A stretch of DNA of 64,000 nt. Origin: Planctomycetota bacterium (GTDB taxonomy: Bacteria; Planctomycetota; Planctomycetia; Pirellulales; Lacipirellulaceae). Positions within the stretch are counted from its first letter, which is position 1. Each line of letters opens with the position of its first letter. The notes under the pieces are model-generated. The model was not told where the DNA came from and did no database searches. It saw only the letters and a list, made by a program, of their open reading frames with translations. Shown here piece by piece: positions 1 to 9,717 of this stretch. Where the stretch lies: positions 289,756 to 353,755 of the forward strand of contig JAKOXH010000019.1 in NCBI GenBank assembly GCA_029781135.1, read 5' to 3'. Both the position numbers and the translations under genes were made by a program.

Positions 1-2
1 GA

Positions 3-812
3 CATGGCCTGCCGTGGGTGTTACTCGGTAGGAAAGGGGATTTCCAAAACGACCAATGGGAACTCTACAACCTTAACAACGACTTCAGCGAAGCCGATAA
101 CCTTGCCTCCTCCGAGCCGGCCAAGTTGAAAGAATTGCAAGCGTTGTTCGACCACGAGGCGAAGAAGTACAACGTCTACCCGCTTGACGATCGCTTCTCT
201 GAGCGCGGGGTCGTGCCGGATCGTCCTACCGTCAATGGCAATCGAACCAAGTTCATTTATTACCCCGGAACAGTCCGCGTGCCGGAAGGCAGCGCGCCCA
301 ATCTCAAGGCCCGTTCGCACAAAATCACGGCGGAGTTTGAAGTCGTCACAGACAAACCCAACGGCGTCATCGTTGCCGCAGGGGGAAGTGCCGGCTATAC
401 GATGTTTGTGAAAGACGGCATTCTAATGTTCGAGAACAACTTCTTCGGGAAGGAGCGCGACCTCATCAAAGCGTCCAAACCGCTCCCGAAAGGCAAAGTC
501 ACCGCCGTCTTTGAATACACACACGATGCTAAGGAGTACGGCGGCGGTGGTTCTGCCCGATTATTGGTGAATGGCGAAGTCGTTGGCGGAGGGGAATTTG
601 CTCACGTTCCCCCGGTTCGTTATAGCGCTACCGAATCTTTTGACATCGGCAAAGACCTCGGCGAAGCGGTGTCAGAACAGTACATAGGCCCGTTCCCATT
701 CACAGAGAAATTGAAGCAGGTCGAAATCGAAGTTTTCCCAAAGATTCAATCCGCCAGCATTGAAGAAAAGACTCATAGGGCCGAAAAGTCCGTTCGAGAT
801 GGAACGGAATAA
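3..812 (+). CDS. Sulfatase, C-terminal part (5' end outside window)
   Basis: The reading frame is open from the left edge (position 3) to a stop at 812, so only the C-terminal part is present. The text HGLPWVLLGRKGDFQNDQW followed by ELYNLNNDFSEADNLA is the usual end of an arylsulfatase core, where the enzyme reports weight-like 'DxxELYDLxxDPxExxNLA'. After it comes a region of about 200 residues rich in beta strands, of a kind often seen after planctomycete sulfatase domains. Family knowledge: these enzymes hydrolyse sulfate esters on polysaccharides or small molecules and are normally exported. The catalytic formylglycine site (CxPSR) lies upstream and cannot be checked. Confidence 0.85.
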   Translation, partial: HGLPWVLLGRKGDFQNDQWELYNLNNDFSEADNLASSEPAKLKELQALFDHEAKKYNVYPLDDRFSERGVVPDRPTVNGNRTKFIYYPGTVRVPEGSAPNLKARSHKITAEFEVVTDKPNGVIVAAGGSAGYTMFVKDGILMFENNFFGKERDLIKASKPLPKGKVTAVFEYTHDAKEYGGGGSARLLVNGEVVGGGEFAHVPPVRYSATESFDIGKDLGEAVSEQYIGPFPFTEKLKQVEIEVFPKIQSASIEEKTHRAEKSVRDGTE

Positions 813-1578
813 TCTTGCTCCAAGGGCGTATTAAGTTCACATGTGAAGGCGGGCAAACGGCTGATACTTAGGCCGACAGATGTGGCTCAGGACGAACCCT
901 CATTCGTCGCGCATTTTTGTGTCAGGAGGACACAGCCCCTTTTTGCGGACAGTTGGCTGCATCGATTAGCGCCATGATGGAGTGCTGAATGTACTCTGGT
1001 AACTCGAACCATCGTTCCTGTAAGATAGAAAGCTTGTCAGCTTGTGACGCCAGATGCCAGGCTCGGCCACACGACTGCTGGGTATCTGCTGGCTGGCGTT
1101 GAGGGCCATCTGCACAAACCTTGATGGCAACAAGGTTTGCGGCTGATTTGTCGCGGGTTCGATTTCCAAAGTTCTTACGAACCGCCAGTTGGGTTTTCCC
1201 GACCGGCGATTCCTCTTTGCGCCGGAATGCATGATGCGACAGTTACCACAAATAGCGCTACTCGCGGTCTTGCGAGGGGAGTATGAAACGACATCAAGAA
1301 CGATTGACGATCAGAATGTTCCCTGTCGCCGACCACCGTCGCCCAACCGGTGAGCCCGGGAGGACATTCGAGGCCGCCAACGCTTCGCCATTGACGTGCC
1401 GTTGCTAGAGCATCTTGCTCTTTTTCGTGCCGACGATTTTCATTGTCGCCGCGGGTTTCTTGAGGAAACGCGGCTACGCATTTTGGTAATTTGTTCCGGT
1501 GTCGAAGACGGTTCTCTAGCTGTTCATACGCATCGCAACCCACGAGAGGTTGCCGAGAGAGAGAACACGATTTCAAGG
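813..1578. other. Intergenic stretch without a convincing gene
   Basis: This 766-bp stretch lies between the sulfatase stop and the stop of the convergent DUF1559 gene. Open frames on the minus strand here (about 966-1232 and 1175-1576) have no recognisable motif and an odd composition. A short palindrome occurs at about 1448-1476 (arms gccgcg and gcggc around a TTTC/GAAA core) and a weak one at about 1405-1420 (AGAGCA-TCT-TGCTCT followed by T residues), which could end transcription. Confidence 0.5.
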
Positions 1579-2688
1579 TTATTCGCTGGCCACTTCTTCG
1601 CCGGCAATCGTCGACTTTCCTTGGTAGACGAGCAGGTCCATGCCTTCGTTGAGAAAGGTCACGGAACCATCCGCCATGAGGAAGTTGCAGCCGCCGGGGT
1701 GATTGCTACGGAAGTTGCTGGCGAAGTTCTTGCCGCCGTTGCGGCTATCGAGGCAGGAAATCGCGGGGTTTGGGCTGTAGAAGCTGCCGATATCGATGTA
1801 CGAGTCGGTGACCGGGTACTTATTCATCGGTTCCACTGTGGCGGCAAACAAGCTCGTCACCACAAATTTACCCCCATTATAGTACTGAGTGCTATTCGGT
1901 TGCCCCGCGATCCAAGGAAACCAAGCATACGGCAATTCACCAGTACTCTCAGGTTTCAAGTCGGCAGCCGTACACCCGCGACCATGGCAGACTTTCCATT
2001 TCGTGTCGCCGCTAGCTTCGCCGACGGCGATGGTATTGCTGGTTCCGTCGGTAATCTGTCGAATCGACGCTCCCCATTGGATCGAAAACACACCTTGGAG
2101 AGATCGATCGACCGGCCCCGGCTGAAAATCAACTTTGCTACCTAACGTCCAGCTTTTTAGCTCGAGGCAGTAGGCGTCGGTCGCACCTTTGCAGTAAGCA
2201 TAATCGGTGGTGCCAAACACGGAATTCCGACTACCGCCGAGAATCCTGGTGAGTTCGGGGTGCTGGATAGGATTGGGCTCGGAAGTCGAGGGACAATTGA
2301 ACACTGGAATTGGAATGGCTCCCACGGACACGGCGACCGCGGGAGGCACCTTCTGATCGTACCACGCCTCGTTCTGATCATAGATATTGTGCAGTGAGGC
2401 CTCCTCAAAATAGGGCAGGAGTTTTGTATTGGCGTTGGCATAGAAGCCGTCGGGAGCATTTCGCACCCACCAACCGTTGGGGAACTTCTTGTTGGAAATG
2501 TGATAGTTATGAAGGGCGATGCCGAATTGCTTGAGATTGTTAATACACTGCGACCGCCGGGCCGCTTCGCGTGCGGCTTGGATCGCCGGGAGCAAAAGCG
2601 CCACCAGAATGCCAATAATCGCGATGACAACCAATAATTCGACAAGCGTAAACGCTCGGTTCGTACGCTGACCGTAAACAGACCGCAT
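1579..2688 (-). CDS. DUF1559 pseudopilin-like protein (H-X9-DG type), 369 aa
   Basis: The N-terminus has a type IV prepilin-like leader: a short basic stretch, then [20 protein letters not shown], so cleavage by a prepilin peptidase before F13 and N-methylation of that F are expected. The usual [13 protein letters not shown] segment follows. Near the C-terminus HPGGCNFLMADG gives the H-X9-DG motif of planctomycete pseudopilins. Family knowledge: DUF1559 proteins are very numerous in Planctomycetes; their function is unknown. ATG at 2688 is preceded by AGGAG with about 8 nt spacing. Unlike five of its paralogues in this window it lacks the GWxWxWxGDPDRG segment, so it belongs to another subgroup. 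It stands alone, without a lipoprotein partner. Confidence 0.93.
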   Translation of the reverse strand: MRSVYGQRTNRAFTLVELLVVIAIIGILVALLLPAIQAAREAARRSQCINNLKQFGIALHNYHISNKKFPNGWWVRNAPDGFYANANTKLLPYFEEASLHNIYDQNEAWYDQKVPPAVAVSVGAIPIPVFNCPSTSEPNPIQHPELTRILGGSRNSVFGTTDYAYCKGATDAYCLELKSWTLGSKVDFQPGPVDRSLQGVFSIQWGASIRQITDGTSNTIAVGEASGDTKWKVCHGRGCTAADLKPESTGELPYAWFPWIAGQPNSTQYYNGGKFVVTSLFAATVEPMNKYPVTDSYIDIGSFYSPNPAISCLDSRNGGKNFASNFRSNHPGGCNFLMADGSVTFLNEGMDLLVYQGKSTIAGEEVASE

Positions 2689-2927
2689 TCTCTAGCTCCT
2701 GCCGCGTGGTCGCCGTGCCTCAAAGAAAACGGCGAAAGATAAGCCCCGAAACGACTATGAAAGAATGAAGCACTTTCTGTCCATTTGTATTATAGTCATA
2801 CTGAATCCTCGCAAAAAACGCAATCAATTCCGGACATTCTTAGTTATCGGAGCCGATGGTTTCGGTTATTCCGCGGAAGGGGGGATGCGACCGCTTTCAC
2901 AACCAGTTTTGGGCTAGGATTGGGATT

Positions 2928-4199
2928 CTAGGGGTTGGACCGCAATCGAAAGAAGTAGACCTTGGCACCGGAGTCCACGACGCCGGCGCCGGTGGATTGG
3001 TCGGTAAAAGAACCAATAATCCAGCCATCGCGGGTGATTTGGCGGCAGCCGCCGATCGCGTAGGGGTTTCCCACGGGAGAGCTCACGGCGTAGTCATGCC
3101 AATGGGCGCCGTTGTCATCGCTGGCCAGGCACGCCAGGCGGTTCGAGTTGGCATCGCGGGAAAGGGCATATATCGGTGCATCCTTTTGGGCAGTGTTCGT
3201 TGCGAAGAAGCCGTCCAGGCCGCGAAGTGCCAAGTTCTGTCCTTTGAAATCGGGCTGAATGTCGAGTTCCCGCACGCCAGATGTCACGTCGTAGCGCATG
3301 TAATGCTGCCGCGGGGGCGTCGTTTGAGCGAGATACAAGAAGTGACCTTTGCCGCCGCGGACGAAGAAGCTCTCGAGCCAGGTGTGGACTTCGAACTCAT
3401 CGTCAAGCGTGATGCGGTCGGTGGGGCCGGTGTCGTCGGCCGCGAATGGTGGAGTGACGGGCTTGCCGTTCATCGTTTGCCAGGAAATGCCGCCATCTGG
3501 CGACCGGAGGTAGTGGATATCCCAATACAAGTAGATGTTATGCTTAACGGTCGTCCAAGCGGCGTGCAGTGTGCCGCCGGCGTCAAGGCACAAGTGCGGA
3601 TATTGGAGGTCCGCATGCTGGCCGTTCGTCATGAAAGTTATCGACGATAGTAATTTGCCGTCAAAGTCCAGGCGGTGAAATGTATTGTTGTGCGGAAAGA
3701 AATAGAGTTGCTTCCGGGGCAAGTCGATCGCCATGCAATACTTGCCGGCAGCACCGTTGGGAACCTTGGTGATGATGGGCTCGCGAAAATCGGCGGCCGC
3801 ATGAAAGCGATAGAGATACGCATTGCCGTCGACAAAATCGGGGCGGATGAGGTACAGGTTGTCGTCCGCGTCGGTTTCTAAAACTGGCGGATTCGTGGCG
3901 TTCGTCGCTTCATAGAGTGTTTCGAACGACTTGCCACCGTCGTGGCTCCACGACAATCGCCATTGTTGGGCAGTGTACGCTTCGTTGCGCGTGCGGATGT
4001 GCGTCATGAAGATGCCACGACGGTTGGCCACAAGCTTCTGATTGTGGCTCTGGAACGTGCCGTAACCGGTGGCATTCGCGTCGACACATGTGAGTTCAAT
4101 CGTAGCCAGCGGCGGGGCCGGCCGGGCCGTTTGCTCAGCCCAAATCGTGGCGGAACTCGCGAGGAGAAGAAACACTCCGCAGAACGGCCGCAGGTTCAT
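2928..4199 (-). CDS. BNR-repeat sialidase-like exported protein, 423 aa
   Basis: A signal peptide (MNLRPFCGVFLLLASSATIWA) is followed by a beta-propeller-like protein. Asp-box-like segments are visible: SWSHDGGKSFETLYE, RSPDGGISWQTMNG and ASDDNGAHWHDYA, each of the S-x-D-x-G-x-x-W type. The opening YGTFQSHNQKLVAN resembles the BNR_4 family of secreted glycosidase-like or polysaccharide-lyase-like propellers. Substrate is not known. Likely secreted and involved in glycan recognition or breakdown, consistent with the second BNR protein at 6013-7107 and the glycosidase genes downstream. Catalytic residues of true sialidases (Arg triad) cannot be assigned with confidence. Confidence 0.75.
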   Translation of the reverse strand: MNLRPFCGVFLLLASSATIWAEQTARPAPPLATIELTCVDANATGYGTFQSHNQKLVANRRGIFMTHIRTRNEAYTAQQWRLSWSHDGGKSFETLYEATNATNPPVLETDADDNLYLIRPDFVDGNAYLYRFHAAADFREPIITKVPNGAAGKYCMAIDLPRKQLYFFPHNNTFHRLDFDGKLLSSITFMTNGQHADLQYPHLCLDAGGTLHAAWTTVKHNIYLYWDIHYLRSPDGGISWQTMNGKPVTPPFAADDTGPTDRITLDDEFEVHTWLESFFVRGGKGHFLYLAQTTPPRQHYMRYDVTSGVRELDIQPDFKGQNLALRGLDGFFATNTAQKDAPIYALSRDANSNRLACLASDDNGAHWHDYAVSSPVGNPYAIGGCRQITRDGWIIGSFTDQSTGAGVVDSGAKVYFFRLRSNP

Positions 4200-4288
4200 G
4201 GTTGGCCTCGATGTTAAAGTGAGGCGTCCGTGCCGTGGCGATCCAAACGACCAAATGCTCGAACGCAGTTATGGCGCAAATGCCGGGA

Positions 4289-4324
4289 CACCCTCACCCC
4301 GGCCCTCTCCCAAAGGGAGAGGGG
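4289..4324. repeat. CCCTCACCCC...GGGAGAGGGG type palindromic repeat
   Basis: CACCCTCACCCCGGCCCTCTCC, CAAAG, GGAGAGGGG forms an imperfect hairpin between two minus-strand genes. Related copies are at 12014-12037 and 40648-40680. It is a common intergenic repeat type; it may work as a terminator-like or REP-like element. Confidence 0.7.
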
Positions 4325-4367
4325 AAGGGCATGGTGCTGGCAATGAATGACGCCCAACTTTTGGGAA

Positions 4368-5732
4368 TCAGGTGACTTCCCAGCCTTTGCGGTAGATACC
4401 ACGCATGATGCGGTTTGCTTCGGCATCATTGGTGACGGTGCCTGTCGCGCCGTCATATTCGAGGGCTTTACCCATGCGGACCGCGAGGTTGCCGAGGAGC
4501 ATCGATTCGGTCATTTGCGAGGCGTAGTCGAAGTTGCTCATGGGTGCGGGGCCACCGTGAATTGCCCGAATCCACTCGCGCTTCTGGTCGGTATCGGAGC
4601 CCTCCTTATTACCAAGGCGTTCGATTGCAGGGGCCGGCCGTTTGAAATCGGCAAACTCCTTGCGTGGCAACAAGACTTGCTCACTGCCATAATCACTAGG
4701 AGTGAAGATCGAACCTTTTTCGCCGACGAACAGCATACCGCTATCGACGATTTTTTCGCCCTGCAACAAATCGGCGTTTGGCAGATTGCGATCTTGGCCC
4801 TTCGCTCCCTCGTACCAGGTAAGTTTTACAGCAGGCCGATCGCCGCGAGCCGGGAACTCGTACGTGATCGTCGCCCACGCTGGGTACGTTTCCTGGTTCA
4901 CTTCACTGCTCTTCGCCGAAACGCGAACGGGAAGGCCGAGTTCGAGCGACTTGAATGCCAGGTTCGAGGTATGGCAGGCCATATCGCCGAGGGCGCCGGT
5001 GCCGAAATCCCACCAGCCGCGCCAATTGTGCGGGTGATAGACCGCGTTGTACGGCCGCGCCGGCGCGGGGCCGAGGAAGAGGTCCCAATGGACATACTTC
5101 GGCACTTCCATGGGTTCTGGCCGGGCGACGATATCAGGAGCTTGCTTCCAATAGTGGAAGGGACGATTCGTCCACACATGGACCTCGTGGATTGGCCCAA
5201 TCGCGCCACAACGCACCAATTCGATGCCGGCCCGGAAACCATCAGACGCGGTGCCTTGGTTCCCCATCTGCGTTTGCACATGATACTTCTTGGCCGTTTC
5301 CCGCATCAGGCGCGCTTCGTAGGGCGTATGGGTCAGCGGCTTTTGGCAGTAAACATGTTTGCCCAAACGCATGGCACGAATGGATGCCGGGGCGTGATGA
5401 TGGTCGGGCGTGCTGACGACGACCGCGTCGATTTGCTTTCCCATTTCATCGAGCAGCTTGCGATAGTCATTGTATTTTTTCGCCTTCGGGAAAACCTTGG
5501 CTTTGTCGTCGAGACGGATATCGTCGATATCGCAAATTGCGATGACATCGCCGAACTTGCCGGCTTGATCGATATCGCTTTTTCCCTTGCCGCCGATGCC
5601 GATGCCGGCAATCGCCAGCCGTTCGTTGGGCGAATTACTAATCGCGAATTCGGCCCGGCCAGCTACCCAATAGCCTGCGGCCACTCCTGACAACGTTCCC
5701 ACAAATTCCCGCCGGGTCAAACTTCGCGACAT
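4368..5732 (-). CDS. Gfo/Idh/MocA-family oxidoreductase with Tat signal, 454 aa
   Basis: The N-terminus MSRSLTRREFVGTLSGVAAG carries a twin-arginine signal, so the folded enzyme is expected outside the cytoplasm. A Rossmann fold follows (LAIAGIGIGGKGKSDID, a glycine-rich NAD(P)-binding loop), then VVVSTPDHHHAPASIRAM and GKHVYCQKPLTHTPYEARLM, which includes the EKP-like QKP motif of the family, and the C-terminal GFO_IDH_MocA domain. Family knowledge: such exported members are frequent in Planctomycetes and Bacteroidetes and act on sugars or related alcohols; the exact substrate is unknown. ATG at 5732 matches the Tat signal. Confidence 0.92.
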   Translation of the reverse strand: MSRSLTRREFVGTLSGVAAGYWVAGRAEFAISNSPNERLAIAGIGIGGKGKSDIDQAGKFGDVIAICDIDDIRLDDKAKVFPKAKKYNDYRKLLDEMGKQIDAVVVSTPDHHHAPASIRAMRLGKHVYCQKPLTHTPYEARLMRETAKKYHVQTQMGNQGTASDGFRAGIELVRCGAIGPIHEVHVWTNRPFHYWKQAPDIVARPEPMEVPKYVHWDLFLGPAPARPYNAVYHPHNWRGWWDFGTGALGDMACHTSNLAFKSLELGLPVRVSAKSSEVNQETYPAWATITYEFPARGDRPAVKLTWYEGAKGQDRNLPNADLLQGEKIVDSGMLFVGEKGSIFTPSDYGSEQVLLPRKEFADFKRPAPAIERLGNKEGSDTDQKREWIRAIHGGPAPMSNFDYASQMTESMLLGNLAVRMGKALEYDGATGTVTNDAEANRIMRGIYRKGWEVT

Positions 5733-6012
5733 GATGAAAACTCCTAACTCAGTCTTGCAAAATGGCCCAAACGCCAGTGCCGCTCGTTGGGCCTGGCAAC
5801 CACCGCTGGTCTTAATTTAGTTCAGTGGCTGGAGTCGAGCTATAGGCAACTTGGTGGGGTATATAGGGGGTGGATCCGCAGAAGTATCGCGATTTTGGCG
5901 CGGATCTTCGGCCCGGTTGAGTTGGGGATTAATTCATCGCATTCTGGCGTGCGGTCGATTACAATCGGCAGTTTCGGCAATATAAGTCGCAAATTGGTGC
6001 GAGATAATCGTC

Positions 6013-7107
6013 ATGATGGATGTTCGCTTTCCGACATGGGTGTTTTCGGCGATTTGCGCGATCGTGCTTAGAGGGCCGACCGCGAATGCTGAACTATCGA
6101 TCGAGCGCGTGTTTGGCCCAGAAACGGCCGGCGGCAAGTATAAGCATCCGGCCTGCATTGAGGAACTGCCGAACGGCGATCTGTATCTCGCTTACTATTG
6201 TGGCGACGGCGAATATGAGAGCAACACAGCCGACTACGCTGCGCGTCGAGCGAAAGGATCGAATGCCTGGTCGCCACCCAAAATAATTGCGGACACCCCC
6301 GATCGCTCCGATGGCAACCCCGTGGTGTGGCAAGAGCCCGGCGGGCCACTGTGGTTGTTCTATGTTGTGCGCTACGGCGATACTTGGTCGGACTCGATCA
6401 TTAAGTACAAAGTGTCTCGCGACAATGGTGAAACTTGGAGTGACTCGGAAACGCTCTCGTTCGAGAAAGGGCTAATGGTTCGATCGCAGCCGATCCAACT
6501 CGCGAATGGTGATTTTCTGTTGCCGATCTATCATGAGCGCGGGCACGACAAGGAAGTTGTCGGCGCCGACAGCGCCTCGTTGTTCGCTCGGCGCGACCAC
6601 AAGACCAAGCAGTGGACGTTTACGAACGAGGTGCACTCGCGGATGGGAAATATCCAGCCGTCCGTGGTCGCATGCGATTCCCAGCACCTGCTGGCGTTTT
6701 GCCGGCGGGGCGGCGGTTACGGTCGCGTGCCGGATGGCTTTGTCGTGCGGACGGAATCCCACGACGGGGGCCGCACCTGGTCGCCGGGCGTCGATACGCA
6801 ATTCCACAATCCGAACGCAGCGGTCGACCTGATCAGATTGCAGAATGGGCACCTGGTACTCATTTACAACGACAATTTCGAAGGAGAGCGCATGCCGCTA
6901 ACGATGCGCGTATCGACCGATTGCGCCAAATCGTGGTCGCCGGCGCATAATATCGTGAACAAGCCGGGCGACGATGCCGCGTATCCATACATCATTCAAA
7001 CCAGTGACGGGAAGATCCACGGCGTATACACATCCGAAGAGCGGACGGTAATCAATCACTTTGTAATCGAAGAGGCGGATATTACTGGATCGCAGGGCAA
7101 GCCATAG
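6013..7107 (+). CDS. Sialidase-family (BNR) exported protein, 364 aa
   Basis: A signal-like N-terminus (MMDVRFPTWVFSAICAIVLR) precedes a six-bladed propeller of the exo-alpha-sialidase type. Asp boxes are visible: SRDNGETWSD, SHDGGRTWSP and STDCAKSWSP. The segment FGPETAGGKYKHPACIEEL and later NGHLVLIYNDN match BNR_2 'sialidase family' proteins that compare samples of glycan substrates. It may act on sialic acid or a related sugar acid. The gene lies convergent to the glycosidase-like gene at 7136-9604 and divergent from the oxidoreductase, with about 280 bp between the two starts. ATG at 6013 has only a weak Shine-Dalgarno. Confidence 0.8.
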   Translation: MMDVRFPTWVFSAICAIVLRGPTANAELSIERVFGPETAGGKYKHPACIEELPNGDLYLAYYCGDGEYESNTADYAARRAKGSNAWSPPKIIADTPDRSDGNPVVWQEPGGPLWLFYVVRYGDTWSDSIIKYKVSRDNGETWSDSETLSFEKGLMVRSQPIQLANGDFLLPIYHERGHDKEVVGADSASLFARRDHKTKQWTFTNEVHSRMGNIQPSVVACDSQHLLAFCRRGGGYGRVPDGFVVRTESHDGGRTWSPGVDTQFHNPNAAVDLIRLQNGHLVLIYNDNFEGERMPLTMRVSTDCAKSWSPAHNIVNKPGDDAAYPYIIQTSDGKIHGVYTSEERTVINHFVIEEADITGSQGKP

Positions 7108-7135
7108 GCCAGCATACGCACGCATGGCGATGCAC

Positions 7136-9604
7136 TTAATTTCGCGCCTTGATCAGCCAGACTTCCGCGATTTGGCAGCCGCGGCCGGCGCCGCCGCGTT
7201 CAGGGTTCGAACGCCATTCGAGCGTTAAATCGCCGCCGGAAGTGGCCGCGGCCGGAATCGCAAACTCCACAGGCCGCACAGGCTGGGGCTTGGGTTGAAG
7301 GGGATGAATCTCAATCTCCTGCTGTTCGCTGGCTGATTTTGCCCGCGCGACCAACTGCACCTTCGAATCCAGCCGATCACCCGCGTAAACGACGCGGACT
7401 CGATAAACGGCAGTCGGATCGAGCCCGTCGTAGTGCATGACGATAGGAGTGCTGTAATGTCCATCCGCGTGGTTGCACCATGATCGTCGCCACGGAAGCT
7501 CCGAGCGAAAGCCGATGGTGACGGAATCGTGATAGCTGGGATCCTTCGCATAGTTGTCACTTGTCATTAAGTGTGGCTGATTGAGCGGATCGCCCAGGTC
7601 GTCGTAGAACCCACCCGGACCAGCGTCCGTCCAATGAACGATTTCCTCGATGCCGCGGAGTTTGGCCGATTCGTCGAGTCTTTGCAGCTTAGTGAGTCGT
7701 TCCTTGATCCAAACGCGGTTGTTTAGCGGCACATCGATCTCATCAAAATTCGCCCCGCGACCGACTTCAATGGCCTGATACTTGGCGACCGAAAGTTGCA
7801 TGCGAATGCTCTGGAACAACGCTTCGGCAAGTTCCGCGACGCGCGCTCGTAAGGCATCGGAACTTTTCGGTGCGTCGGCCTGATCGAGGAGTGCCGTGGC
7901 TTTCGCGATCGCTTGGTCGGCACCTATGTGGCGTGCGTTTGCGAGAACTTGGAGTGCGTCGTGCTCTTGGGCCGTTTCCGAGATTAAGCGACTGCGAATG
8001 TAAGCGTCGTAGTTGGCACGATACAGTGCCTGTTGAAATCGCCAATTGCGCTTCGTGCGCGGGTCGGCCGTCCGTTCCATCGCCTGGAATTGGCGGAGCG
8101 TGTCGTCGACACCATCGTTCTTTAACAGCGGGCCGCGCCAGTTGCGCTCAAGTGCCAGGAGGCCCTGGGCGAAATCATCGGTGTATCTATCGCCGATGAA
8201 ATAGCGGCCGTAGTCGCGCAGCGTGTCGATGGGGCGTGTGTTCGGGTCCCAGCAAAGGGCGCTCCAAATCATCTTGTTGACATCGTCGTTGCAGCCTTCG
8301 GAATAGGAAATCACGCCGCGAATGTAGTCTTTGCACGACAGGAAAATCGTGGTCTCATCGAGTGGACGTGGGTTAATCGTTTCGCGGCCTTCCGTGAGCG
8401 GAAACGCCAGGTCCCAGTTCGGCACCGGGTATTGGCAGCGAATGCTGTGCGTGATATCGGGGTACGCGCGAATCGGCAGCCGCGCCGGCAAGATTTCCCG
8501 CAGTTTCGCGACGGTCACACGGTTTTGCGGACCAAAGACGATGCCGGCCAGCCAGGGTGGCTCTTGCTTGACGAGCGTAAGCATTTCATCGAACTGCGGC
8601 TGCGTGAAGCTCTGCATCGATACCCAAATTTTGGCGTTGGGATGGAATTTCTTGAGCTGCACCGATTGGGCCGCCAGCAGGGCGACATATTCGCTCGGTG
8701 ACGCATCGCCTGGATCGCCTGTTGGGACAAAGATTGCATCCACCCGCGGGAGTTTTGCCAGAACCTCGCCCCATTCCTTCACCGAGGCCTGAATCGCCTC
8801 TGGCGTGTCGTACTTCAACTCCATGGCCGGGTACCAGATCCACACGTCAAGTCCGTAGTCGTCGGCCAATTTCGACATGCCGATCATCATTTCCATGGGC
8901 GGGCGGGGGAAGTGCGGGCTATCGGCATCGTCGTCGCTACGTGGGGGAATTAGCTCGACGCTGTTGCAGCCGAAAACGGCCAGATCGCGGAAATACTGCT
9001 CCCACTGCGGCAAGTCCCAGGCGTCGTAGGAATTCGTCTTAGGACGGTAACCGAGTTGGTGGCCGCGAATGGGCATCGCCGGCGCAGTGGTGATGTTTAG
9101 AGGCTCGCGAAGCATGAGCCGGTCGCGCGACATCGAAAGCGTGCGCAGCAGTTTGCCGACGCCAAACAGCACTCCGCGCGAATCGTTGCCGGCAATAATG
9201 ATTGTGGGGGCGCGGCCAGAAGCAACTCGCGTGATGATTCGAAATCCTTCGGCCGGGAGATTCTGTGCGGCGGGGCCTAGGTCGATGTGGAGTTGCTCGG
9301 CTTGCTTCTTCAACTGTTCGATTGGGCCGATCACGATTGCCGACGTCGATTGTTCATCTGGGCGGCGATTCGTGGACTTGAGCTGCAGCCGCGTTCTGGC
9401 GGCAACTTCTTCCACGAACATTTGAACGGCTTTTTGCTCCCTTGCATTCAAGCCGGCTGGAACCACGACTTGAGCCGCACTCAAATCGATTGGTGGTGTT
9501 TTAGAACTGTTGGGGATCGCGTTAAGAGGCGCAACAGGGGCGGTCAATGCCGCCGCGGCCGACAAGCAAGCGGCTAAACGAGGAATCATGCGATGATAGT
9601 TCAT
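7136..9604 (-). CDS. GH20/GH67-like glycoside hydrolase, exported, 822 aa
   Basis: After a signal peptide (MNYHRMIPRLAACLSAAAAL) there is an alpha/beta N-terminal domain of the type found in alpha-glucuronidases and beta-hexosaminidases (residues about 30-170; AEGFRIIT and RGVLFGVGKLLR are typical). A TIM-barrel-like catalytic region follows with MPIRGHQLGYRPKTNSYDAW, FGCNSVELIPPRSDDD and VFVPTGDPGDASPSEY. The C-terminal part contains helices and a beta-sandwich of the carbohydrate-binding kind. Family assignment is by general look only; the catalytic acid pair is not certain. The gene follows the deacetylase gene at 9718-11478 on the same strand, about 110 bp downstream, so the two may be one transcript for glycan breakdown. 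Start chosen at 9604; a longer start at 9631 would spoil the signal peptide. Confidence 0.72.
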   Translation of the reverse strand: MNYHRMIPRLAACLSAAAALTAPVAPLNAIPNSSKTPPIDLSAAQVVVPAGLNAREQKAVQMFVEEVAARTRLQLKSTNRRPDEQSTSAIVIGPIEQLKKQAEQLHIDLGPAAQNLPAEGFRIITRVASGRAPTIIIAGNDSRGVLFGVGKLLRTLSMSRDRLMLREPLNITTAPAMPIRGHQLGYRPKTNSYDAWDLPQWEQYFRDLAVFGCNSVELIPPRSDDDADSPHFPRPPMEMMIGMSKLADDYGLDVWIWYPAMELKYDTPEAIQASVKEWGEVLAKLPRVDAIFVPTGDPGDASPSEYVALLAAQSVQLKKFHPNAKIWVSMQSFTQPQFDEMLTLVKQEPPWLAGIVFGPQNRVTVAKLREILPARLPIRAYPDITHSIRCQYPVPNWDLAFPLTEGRETINPRPLDETTIFLSCKDYIRGVISYSEGCNDDVNKMIWSALCWDPNTRPIDTLRDYGRYFIGDRYTDDFAQGLLALERNWRGPLLKNDGVDDTLRQFQAMERTADPRTKRNWRFQQALYRANYDAYIRSRLISETAQEHDALQVLANARHIGADQAIAKATALLDQADAPKSSDALRARVAELAEALFQSIRMQLSVAKYQAIEVGRGANFDEIDVPLNNRVWIKERLTKLQRLDESAKLRGIEEIVHWTDAGPGGFYDDLGDPLNQPHLMTSDNYAKDPSYHDSVTIGFRSELPWRRSWCNHADGHYSTPIVMHYDGLDPTAVYRVRVVYAGDRLDSKVQLVARAKSASEQQEIEIHPLQPKPQPVRPVEFAIPAAATSGGDLTLEWRSNPERGGAGRGCQIAEVWLIKARN

Positions 9605-9717
9605 CAGAATATGCGGCAGTTCTGGAGCCAACAGGGGATTTCGGGGGATTTTTCGAGTATAGTCGCGGGCTGTTGTAGCAGCAAACTGCGCGAAAAATAC
9701 CGACTAAACAACGAAAT

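Noticed and set aside
1140..1175. GGGTTCGATTTCC, like a tRNA T-loop
   Set aside because: No acceptor stem, anticodon arm or CCA at suitable distance; it is chance similarity.
966..1576. Two open frames on the minus strand (about 88 and 133 codons)
   Set aside because: No ribosome binding site, family motif or sensible composition; they overlap each other and short palindromes.
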